This document shows, piece after piece, positions 57,198 to 64,000 of a DNA stretch of 64,000 nt (position 1 is the stretch's first letter; each line of letters starts with the position of its first letter). The translations under genes and the position numbers were made by a program. The stretch lies in assembly GCF_002159185.1 (NCBI RefSeq), contig NZ_NFHD01000007.1, positions 1-64,000 of the forward strand, in the 5' to 3' direction. The DNA comes from Gemmiger sp. An87. GTDB taxonomy: Bacteria; Bacillota; Clostridia; Oscillospirales; Ruminococcaceae. The notes beneath the pieces were generated by a model. That model was given only the letters and a program-made list of their open reading frames with translations, ran no database searches and was not told the DNA's origin.

Positions 57198-58827
57198 ACT
57201 CTTCCACCCTTTCCGGCCGGTAATCCGCCATGTATTCGTCCAGATAATCCAACCGCTTTTGCATCAGCTCGTCGGTTTCCTCCAGATCCAGCGTCCGGTG
57301 GGCGGAAAGACCGCTGGCGTAGGCGTCATCCTCACCCCAAAGCGACCAGTCCCGGCCCATGGCTCCGCTTTCCACCAGATACGCGGTTTCGGCCTCCATG
57401 GCCTCATAGATCGCATCCCAGTCGAACAGGGTCTCGCGCAGCTCAGCCCAGCGCCGGGCCACCCGGTCCACGGTCCCCTCCGGGTCCGTTTCGTACAGCC
57501 GGTTCAGCTCCATGTCCGGAATGATCAGAGTGGTGAAGTCCAGCTCGAACATCCCCTCGTGGGTGTCGCCCCAGACGTAGTTCAGGTCCCAGGGGATGCG
57601 GTAGAACTGGCCCCCATCCGCCCGGTACATGTAGTACATATTGTGGTAGGAGTTGTCGATGGCGCAGATAAACTGCTTGAACAGGGCCACATCGATCAGG
57701 TTGTCGATGTTGGCGGTCTGCTCCAGATGTTCGGTATCGGTCTTGGTATCCGGCCAGAAGAAGGCCTCTGCGTAACTGCGCATGGGCTCCCACACGCCCT
57801 CGGTCCAGCGCTGAGGCCAGACCACCTCCAGCTTGTTCAGCCACTGCAGGCTCTGGTCCTCTTCCAGCTGGTCGTATTCCTCATCGTAGGCCATCACGCC
57901 CTGCCGGTATTTATACAGCCGGTCGCCGCCCTCCAGGTCCAGCAGCTCCCGGTCCACAGTGGTGCACAGCAGATACACGCCCATGTATTCGCCGTTCAGA
58001 TACAGCTCCACATACTCGCAGGTGGCTCCCGCAGGATCGAAGTCATAGGCGGCGCTCATCTGGCCCCACAGGTCGTTGACCACCTTGTCCCGCACGCGGG
58101 TCACGTCGGTGGCCAGGTTCAAAAGAATCCAGTCCGCGTCCGAGCCCAGGCCCAGCAGGTCCTGCGCGTCGGACGCGCCGCTTTCGTCCATCAGGTTCAG
58201 CCGGTAGGATTTTTTGTCCGCAAAATAGCTGGCGTTGCCCCGCCAGTGCCATTCCAGGCCGGTGCTCACCGCCTGCTGGCGCACATTGCCCTCGGGCCAG
58301 AACACCCGGATGCTGCCGTAGTTATTTTCCACCGGCAGGCGGCCCATGGTACCGCCCACCACCGCCGGGTCGCGGGGCGTGCTCACCCGCACCTGGCTGT
58401 CGATGGCAATGGCCGGTATGCCGCTGCGGTACACATACAGCTTTTTCCACTGCTTACCGTCGCTCACATACACCGCCTGCGGCTGGCCGCTGGCAATCTG
58501 TTCGCTGCCGTCGGCCTGCCACAGCCAGTCCGGCAGATAAACCTGCCCCCACTGGGCACTGAGTGTGCCGGTGGCCTGGCCGTTTCGCGGCTGCGGCAGG
58601 CAGTAGGCCCCCAGCTCCTGGTTGTAGGGCAGCTCCACCCCGTTCCAGTACAGCGCACATTCCTCCGCGCTCAGCGCCGCCGTACTGGTCAGCTGTTCAA
58701 TTTTTCCCCGATCTGCCAGACGGACGCCGAACAGCATGCGGGACTGCTGCAAGGCGCTGAACGCCAAAAACCCGGCCAGGGCGCAAAGGCAGCCGATGAC
58801 CAGGACCAGTTTGACTGTTTTCTTCAA
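57181..58827 (-). CDS. cotH: CotH family protein
   Basis: 548 aa. An N-terminal signal anchor (8-28), a beta-rich region to about 160, then the CotH kinase-like domain: DKKSYRLNLMDE, LLNLATDVTRVRDKVVNDLW, CEYVELYLNGEYMGVYLL, and HNMYYMY with FYRIPWDLNYVWGD. CotH proteins are atypical secreted or spore-coat kinases. First gene of the CotH-VTC-DUF4956 operon. No sporulation genes are beside it, so it may act on a surface protein. Confidence 0.9.
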   Translation of the reverse strand: MKKTVKLVLVIGCLCALAGFLAFSALQQSRMLFGVRLADRGKIEQLTSTAALSAEECALYWNGVELPYNQELGAYCLPQPRNGQATGTLSAQWGQVYLPDWLWQADGSEQIASGQPQAVYVSDGKQWKKLYVYRSGIPAIAIDSQVRVSTPRDPAVVGGTMGRLPVENNYGSIRVFWPEGNVRQQAVSTGLEWHWRGNASYFADKKSYRLNLMDESGASDAQDLLGLGSDADWILLNLATDVTRVRDKVVNDLWGQMSAAYDFDPAGATCEYVELYLNGEYMGVYLLCTTVDRELLDLEGGDRLYKYRQGVMAYDEEYDQLEEDQSLQWLNKLEVVWPQRWTEGVWEPMRSYAEAFFWPDTKTDTEHLEQTANIDNLIDVALFKQFICAIDNSYHNMYYMYRADGGQFYRIPWDLNYVWGDTHEGMFELDFTTLIIPDMELNRLYETDPEGTVDRVARRWAELRETLFDWDAIYEAMEAETAYLVESGAMGRDWSLWGEDDAYASGLSAHRTLDLEETDELMQKRLDYLDEYMADYRPERVEEFGLPE

Positions 58828-58922
58828 GAAATTGCCCCATTTCCCCTAAAGTCGCGTCACAGTTGATTTCATTTTACCATGCCGCCCGGGGACTGTAAAG
58901 GCTGCTCCACCATCTGCCAGGC

Positions 58923-58963
58923 AAAAAAAGGCCGGCCGGTGCATTGCACCGGCCGACCTTTTT
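58923..58963. terminator. Terminator of the HPr-like gene
   Basis: GGCCGGCCGGTGC with GCACCGGCCGACC, flanked by A7 and T5. Confidence 0.9.
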
Positions 58964-58972
58964 CCCTTATTG

Positions 58973-59194
58973 TTACTGAACGACCGCGTTGTAGACGTGC
59001 TCTACTTCCTCGGCATTCTCACCCATCAGCTTGACGGGGTGCTTGTAATCCAGATTCATCAGGCCCAAAATGCTCTTGGCATCGGCGATGACGCCTTTCA
59101 GATCCTGCACGTTCAGCTCGCACTCGCAGGAAGCTGCGGCGCTTACAATGTCCTTAACCTGTTTGAAGCTGGAAACCTTGATCTCTTTCATCAT
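58973..59194 (-). CDS. HPr-like protein without the phosphorylated histidine
   Basis: 73 aa, near the HPr length. The second half has the HPr pattern AKSILGLMNLDY, with the Ser that corresponds to HPr Ser46 at about residue 41, but there is no G-L-H-A-R-P motif; the position instead is VKDIVSAAASCECELNV with two Cys. So it cannot take phosphate from EI, but could still be a Ser-regulated or redox signal protein. GGGAGG is 9 bp before ATG 59194. Confidence 0.78.
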   Translation of the reverse strand: MMKEIKVSSFKQVKDIVSAAASCECELNVQDLKGVIADAKSILGLMNLDYKHPVKLMGENAEEVEHVYNAVVQ

Positions 59195-59350
59195 TGTCTC
59201 ATGCCTCCCAAAAAATCTTTTCAATGTTTTTCCGGTAGCGCGCCTTTCCCCTGCGCGCAGCATTCCGGTTTTTCCTCGGAGCACCTGCCGGTATGCTTTA
59301 GTATGGCTCAATGAGCCGCCCCTCAAACACACCCTTGCTCCTTGCTAGGC

Positions 59351-59379
59351 ATTATAGCACGGAATAATCCATTTGTCGC
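59351..59379 (-). promoter_or_regulatory. Promoter of the HPr-like gene
   Basis: Minus strand GCGACA (59379-59374), 17-bp spacer, TGC then perfect TATAAT (59356-59351). It gives a leader of about 150 nt. Confidence 0.6.
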
Positions 59380-59560
59380 CACTTTTCAAAAGTTTCTCCC
59401 CGATGTACCAAAAGCGCAGTTTTCCTCGGTTACTTTTTGTTACTTTTGTCTTTAACATTGAGATTGGTTCACACTTATGAAATATTTATCCATATTCTTT
59501 TGTCCGCATAACACAAACACATTGTTTCACTGCAACAACCTTCGCCACATTTTTGTTGCA
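59380..59560. other. AT-rich intergenic stretch
   Basis: Part of the 464-bp gap between the divergent HPr-like and CNNM genes. AT-richer than its surroundings, with no open frame that has a ribosome site and no stable hairpin; probably holds regulatory sites only. Confidence 0.5.
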
Positions 59561-59588
59561 TTGACGGCCATGTTCTGTTATATATAAT
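59561..59588 (+). promoter_or_regulatory. Promoter of CNNM-asnA operon
   Basis: TTGACG, 16-bp spacer, TATAAT. Confidence 0.7.
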
Positions 59589-59658
59589 AAGGTAACCCCT
59601 GCCCCGGTGCAGAGGCTGCATCCCGAAAAATACATTTGACATTTAGAAAGGTTCGTGA

Positions 59659-60942
59659 TTGTTTTTGGATACTCCTGGCCCTAGTATGTACCTGTTTATT
59701 CTTCTTCTGGTCGCCGGTTCGGCTTTCTTCTCCGGCAGTGAGACCGCGCTTTCCTCTTTCAACCGCATCCGCATGCGCAACCGCGCGGAAAGCGGCGACA
59801 AGGGCGCGGCCCTGGCGCTGAAAATTGCCGACGATTACGACAAGACCATCTCCACCATCCTCATCGGCAACAACATCGTGAACATGGCCTGCTCCTCGCT
59901 GGGCACCGTGATGGCCGTGGCCCTTGTGGGCCAGCAGTGGGGCCCCACGGTTTCCACCGTGTTGATGACCCTGCTGGTGCTGATCTTCGGCGAGATTCTG
60001 CCCAAGAGCCTGGCCAAGGAGCACGCGGAGTCCATCGCCATCCGGGCGGCAGGCATCATCGACCTGCTGCGCAAGCTGTTCACCCCTCTGGTGCTGTTCT
60101 TCGTGCTGCTGAAGAAGCTGGCCTTCGGCCGCAAGGCGGCGGACGACCAGCCCAGCGTGACTGAGGACGAATTGAAGACCATCATCGACACGGTGGAGGA
60201 AGAAGGCGTGCTGGACAGTCAGGAGACCGACATCATCCAATCGGTCATCGACTTCGACGATATCACCGTGCAGGAGATCCTGATCCCCCGTGTGGATATG
60301 CTGGCCGTGGACGTGAACGAGCCGGTGGATCAGGTGATTTCCACCGTGCTGGCCAACAGCTACACCCGCATCCCGGTGTATGAAAACGACATCGATCACA
60401 TCATCGGCATGCTTCACACCCGGGATCTGTTCAGCTGCCTGGCCCAGAACAAGCCCGTGAACGTGCGCGAGCTCTGCCGCGACATCTCCTTCGTATACCG
60501 CACCAAGCACATCAACGACCTGCTGGCCGAGCTGCGGCGCAAAAAGCAGCACATGGCCATTGTGACCGACGACTACGGCGGAACCCTGGGCCTTGTGACC
60601 ATGGAGGACGTGCTGGAGGAGCTGGTGGGCGAAATCTTCGACGAGACCGACGAGGTGGAGGAGATGCCCATCCAGAAGCTGGAGGAGAACCTGTACCGGG
60701 TGGCCGGCGAGGTGAACATCGACGATCTGTTCGACGAGCTGGACCTGAAGATCAAGGACTTCGAAAGCGATTATTCCAGCGTGGCCGGCTGGGCCCTGGA
60801 GTGCCTGGAGCACATTCCCGAGCCCGGCGAGAGCTTCGAGTTCCAGAACCTGCACGTTACCGTGGAAAAGGTGGAGGACAAGCGCATTCTGAGCCTGCTG
60901 GTGCGCATTGAATCCAAGCCCGAGGAGGAAACACACCAATGA
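59659..60942 (+). CDS. CNNM/CorC/HlyC family membrane protein
   Basis: 427 aa. A DUF21/CNNM four-helix domain (about 10-150: FFSGSETALSSFNRIRMRN, ILIGNNIVNMACSSLGT, LIFGEILPKSLAKEHAE), two CBS domains (about 195-325: ILIPRVDMLAVDV, YTRIPVYENDIDHIIGMLHTRDL, HMAIVTDDYGGTLGLVTMEDVLEELVGEIFDE), and a CorC_HlyC domain. Members move or sense Mg2+ or Co2+ at the membrane. TTG start 59659 is picked because AAAGG sits 7 bp before it; ATG 59686 is the alternative. Overlaps asnA by 4 nt. Confidence 0.92.
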   Translation: MFLDTPGPSMYLFILLLVAGSAFFSGSETALSSFNRIRMRNRAESGDKGAALALKIADDYDKTISTILIGNNIVNMACSSLGTVMAVALVGQQWGPTVSTVLMTLLVLIFGEILPKSLAKEHAESIAIRAAGIIDLLRKLFTPLVLFFVLLKKLAFGRKAADDQPSVTEDELKTIIDTVEEEGVLDSQETDIIQSVIDFDDITVQEILIPRVDMLAVDVNEPVDQVISTVLANSYTRIPVYENDIDHIIGMLHTRDLFSCLAQNKPVNVRELCRDISFVYRTKHINDLLAELRRKKQHMAIVTDDYGGTLGLVTMEDVLEELVGEIFDETDEVEEMPIQKLEENLYRVAGEVNIDDLFDELDLKIKDFESDYSSVAGWALECLEHIPEPGESFEFQNLHVTVEKVEDKRILSLLVRIESKPEEETHQ

Positions 60943-61946
60943 ACAAAACCCTGCTGCCCGGCGGCTACACCCCCTGCCTGGGCCTTTACGATACCCAGAA
61001 GGCCATCGGCCTGATCAAGCAGATCTTCGAGGTGAAGCTCTGCGCCGCACTGCACCTGAAGCGGGTCACCGCGCCCCTGTTCGTGGACCCGGCCACCGGC
61101 CTGAACGACGATCTGAACGGCGTGGAGCGCCCGGTCAGCTTTGACGTGCCCGCCACCGGCTCCAGCGCCCAGGTGGTGCACAGCCTGGCCAAGTGGAAGC
61201 GCCTGGCCCTGCACCAGTACGGCTTCCGGGTGGGCAACGGCCTGGTGACCGACATGAACGCCATCCGCCGGGACGAGGAGATGGATAACCTGCATTCCAT
61301 CTACGTGGACCAGTGGGACTGGGAAAAGGTGATCACCGCCCAGGACCGCACCCCGGAATTCCTCATGCACACCGTGCAGAACATCGTGTACGCCATCAGC
61401 TCCACCCTGGACGAGCTGAAGTGGCAGTTTGCAGACCTGAACACCAGCCTGTGCCGCGAGGTCACCTTTGTGACCAGCCAGGAGCTGGAGGACCTGTACC
61501 CCGGCCTGTCGCCCAAGGAGCGGGAGAACGCCTTTGCCAAGGAGCACCGCACCATCTTCATCATGCAGATCGGCGGCAAGCTGAAGAGCGGCAAGCCCCA
61601 CGACGGCCGCGCCCCCGACTACGACGACTGGACCCTGAACGGCGACCTGCTGTTCTGGCACGAGCCGCTGGAGCAGGCCATCGAGATCAGCAGCATGGGC
61701 ATCCGCGTGGACCCCGCTGCCCTGGACCGTCAGCTCACCGAGGCGGGCTGCGACGACCGCCGCACCCTGCCCTTCCACAAGATGCTGCTGGCGGGCGAGC
61801 TGCCCCTGACCATTGGCGGCGGCATCGGCCAGAGCCGCCTGTGCATGCTGCTGCTGGGCAAGGTACACGTGGGCGAGGTGCAGGTGAGCCTGTGGGACGA
61901 CGAGACCCGCGCCGCCTGCCGCGCCGCCGGTGTTCCCCTGCTGTGA
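60939..61946 (+). CDS. asnA: Aspartate-ammonia ligase
   Basis: 335 aa. QVVHSLAKWKRLALHQYGF, DQWDWEKVI, MQIGGKLKSGKPHDGRAPDYDDW and TIGGGIGQSRLCMLLL are AsnA blocks of the class II synthetase fold. It makes asparagine from aspartate, ammonia and ATP. ATG overlaps the CNNM stop (ATGA). Confidence 0.97.
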   Translation: MNKTLLPGGYTPCLGLYDTQKAIGLIKQIFEVKLCAALHLKRVTAPLFVDPATGLNDDLNGVERPVSFDVPATGSSAQVVHSLAKWKRLALHQYGFRVGNGLVTDMNAIRRDEEMDNLHSIYVDQWDWEKVITAQDRTPEFLMHTVQNIVYAISSTLDELKWQFADLNTSLCREVTFVTSQELEDLYPGLSPKERENAFAKEHRTIFIMQIGGKLKSGKPHDGRAPDYDDWTLNGDLLFWHEPLEQAIEISSMGIRVDPAALDRQLTEAGCDDRRTLPFHKMLLAGELPLTIGGGIGQSRLCMLLLGKVHVGEVQVSLWDDETRAACRAAGVPLL

Positions 61947-61968
61947 TATTTCCCTGATGTTACAGGTT

Positions 61969-62003
61969 CCCGGCCTTCCGGAATGGAAGGCCGGGCCTTT
62001 TTT
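61969..62003 (+). terminator. asnA terminator
   Basis: CCCGGCCTTCC/GGAAGGCCGGG stem, then CCTTTTTT. Confidence 0.9.
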
Positions 62004-62086
62004 CGGACTGTTCACAGAATTTTCGCCTTTTTGCGCTATTCTTCTCTTTGACATTTTTGAAATTGGAAAAGTGAGGCAACAGTAAG

Positions 62087-62854
62087 ATGCTTTTGACCCT
62101 GATCGTATGCTTTTTTGCGGGGATGGGCGCGGGCCTGGGCACCGGATTCGCCGGCATGAGCGCCGCCGCGGTGATCAGCCCCATGCTCATCACCTTTCTG
62201 CACATGGACCCCTACCTGGCGGTGGGCATCGCCCTGGCCAGCGACGTGCTTGCCAGCGCCGCCTCCGCCTACACCTACGGCAAAAACAAAAATCTGGACA
62301 TCCGGGGCGGACTGGTGATGATGGCTGCGGTGCTGGTCTTCACCATGGTGGGCAGCTGGGCCGCCAGCCTGATGCCCAGCCAGACCATGGGCGGCTTCTC
62401 GCTGTTCATGACCCTGTTCCTGGGCCTGAAATTCATCGTTCTGCCGGTGACCACCACCAAGGAAAAACGGGCCGGACTTTCGCCGCTGGTGAGCACCCTG
62501 CAATCGCTGGGCTGCGGCGTGGTGATCGGCTTTATCTGCGGATTTGTGGGCGCGGGCGGCGGCCTGATGATGCTGCTCATCCTCACCAGCGTGCTGGGCT
62601 ACGAGCTGAAGACCGCGGTGGGCACCAGCGTGTTCATCATGACCTTCACCGCCCTCACCGGCGCGGTTTCCCACTTTGCCATCGGCGGTGCGCCGGATGC
62701 TCTGGTGCTGGCGCTTTGCATGCTGTTCACCCTGGTGTGGGCGCTCATCGCCGCCCGCTTTGCCAACCGGGCCAGCCCGGTGGTGCTCAACCGGGCCACC
62801 GGCGCGGTGCTCACTGTGCTGGGCGTGATCATGATCGTGGTGCATTATCTGTAA
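62087..62854 (+). CDS. TauE/SafE family membrane exporter
   Basis: 255 aa, about eight helices. Two mirrored motifs, GMGAGLGTGFAGMSAA near the start and GFICGFVGAGGGLMML in the middle, mark the TauE/SafE fold. Members carry sulfite, sulfoacetate or other organic anions. No sulfonate genes are near; the substrate is unknown. GTGAGG before ATG. Confidence 0.9.
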   Translation: MLLTLIVCFFAGMGAGLGTGFAGMSAAAVISPMLITFLHMDPYLAVGIALASDVLASAASAYTYGKNKNLDIRGGLVMMAAVLVFTMVGSWAASLMPSQTMGGFSLFMTLFLGLKFIVLPVTTTKEKRAGLSPLVSTLQSLGCGVVIGFICGFVGAGGGLMMLLILTSVLGYELKTAVGTSVFIMTFTALTGAVSHFAIGGAPDALVLALCMLFTLVWALIAARFANRASPVVLNRATGAVLTVLGVIMIVVHYL

Positions 62855-62856
62855 TC

Positions 62857-62905
62857 GAAAAAAGCCGCGGGGCATTCTTTTTGGAATGCTCCGCGGCCTT
62901 TTTTA
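62857..62905. terminator. Bidirectional terminator
   Basis: AAAAAAGCCGCGG, GCATTC/GAATGC, CCGCGGCCTTTTTT between convergent genes. Confidence 0.92.
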
Positions 62906-63271
62906 TTGCTCCGGTGAAAGGTCCTTTTCCGGATGGAACGAGGAAAAATAGGTGTTATACAGATCCTGGGCACTCTGGGCGCAGGCGGTGCGGTAGGCCT
63001 GGTAGCGCATGAGCAGCTCCTTGGCCTGGGGCGTGATGGTGCTTCCGCCGCCGCCCTTACCGCCGATGGTTCGCTGGGTCATGGCGAAGCCAAACTCCTT
63101 TTCCGCCCGTTTGATCATGGAAAAGGCCTTGGTATAGGCCATTCCCAGATGCTGGGCCGCGGCCCGCAGGCTGCCCAGCCGCTCCACCTCCAGCAGCAGC
63201 TCACAGGGCCCCGCGCCGAAAAAGCGCTCGCCCGCATCGCTGCAAAAGTACACGCTGAATTTCACCTGCAT
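62903..63271 (-). CDS. ModE-like winged-helix regulator
   Basis: 122 aa. LLLEVERLGSLRAAAQHLGMAYTKAFSMIKRAEKEFG is the winged helix; GGKGGGGSTITPQAKELL is the wing typical of ModE N-terminal domains. The molybdate-binding part of ModE is missing, so it is a DNA-binding-only ModE relative, as is common near molybdenum genes in Clostridia. None are adjacent here. Lies 28 bp after the tex stop on the same strand. Confidence 0.88.
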   Translation of the reverse strand: MQVKFSVYFCSDAGERFFGAGPCELLLEVERLGSLRAAAQHLGMAYTKAFSMIKRAEKEFGFAMTQRTIGGKGGGGSTITPQAKELLMRYQAYRTACAQSAQDLYNTYFSSFHPEKDLSPEQ

Positions 63272-63299
63272 GGCCGTTTCCTCCCTTTTCCGGTTTGCA

Positions 63300-64000
<701 letters not shown>

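Overview
The window reads as ordinary chromosome from a GC-rich (roughly 60% or more G+C) gut-type member of the Clostridia, most like the Ruminococcaceae/Oscillospiraceae group (Faecalibacterium, Gemmiger, Subdoligranulum relatives). Reasons: AGGAGG-type ribosome sites with some GTG and TTG starts, compact head-to-tail operons closed by strong hairpin-plus-T terminators, acetate kinase, MsmX/UgpC-type sugar ATPase, VTC-DUF4956-CotH operon, SpoIID, and a selenium operon typical of anaerobic Firmicutes. The taxonomic call is inference. No rRNA, tRNA, CRISPR array, prophage or complete insertion sequence was seen.

Layout. 1-9 kb: a secreted amidase (cut by the left edge), a family-2 glycosyltransferase, an M32 carboxypeptidase, a MATE exporter with a long structured leader, a GT-C-like membrane protein, a DUF2500 protein and AzlCD. 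9-24 kb: gapA, a stand-alone HATPase protein, L-asparaginase, a SipW/TasA-like pair, a LysR regulator, a tandem PPK2 (polyphosphate:AMP phosphotransferase), a siroheme nitrite/sulfite reductase, citrate synthase with a membrane partner, SpoIID, a second MATE and a YcxB-like membrane protein. 24-28 kb: an SDR plus old-yellow-enzyme operon divergent from a MerR regulator with palindromic sites between them. 28-42 kb: MsmX/UgpC ATPase, two AraC regulators, nagB, a third MATE, a 3-hydroxyisobutyrate-dehydrogenase-like reductase, XdhC, an ornithine-cyclodeaminase-like enzyme, two lipoproteins (one an L,D-transpeptidase) and a ROK-like protein.

42-48 kb: a complete selenium-handling locus (yedE-yedF-DUF3343-selD on the minus strand, cysteine-desulfurase-like gene plus LysR divergent). 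With XdhC at 35 kb and a ModE-like regulator at 63 kb it suggests a selenium-dependent molybdenum hydroxylase trait, though no hydroxylase is in the window. 48-64 kb: a SEDS protein, tsaE-tsaB-rpiB-upp, DUF1275, tmcAL divergent from ackA, the CotH-VTC-DUF4956 operon, an HPr-like protein lacking the phosphorylated histidine, a CNNM/CorC transporter with asnA, a TauE exporter, a ModE-like regulator and tex (cut by the right edge).

The least expected feature is a dispersed non-coding element: two near-identical inverted copies of about 172 bp (3998-4170 and 40574-40745), with imperfect terminal inverted repeats and internal hairpins, a 50-bp internally deleted copy at 45377-45426 in the leader of the selenium operon, and end fragments near 28090 and 36293. 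It behaves like a MITE and its copies sit in untranslated regions where they could act as RNA.
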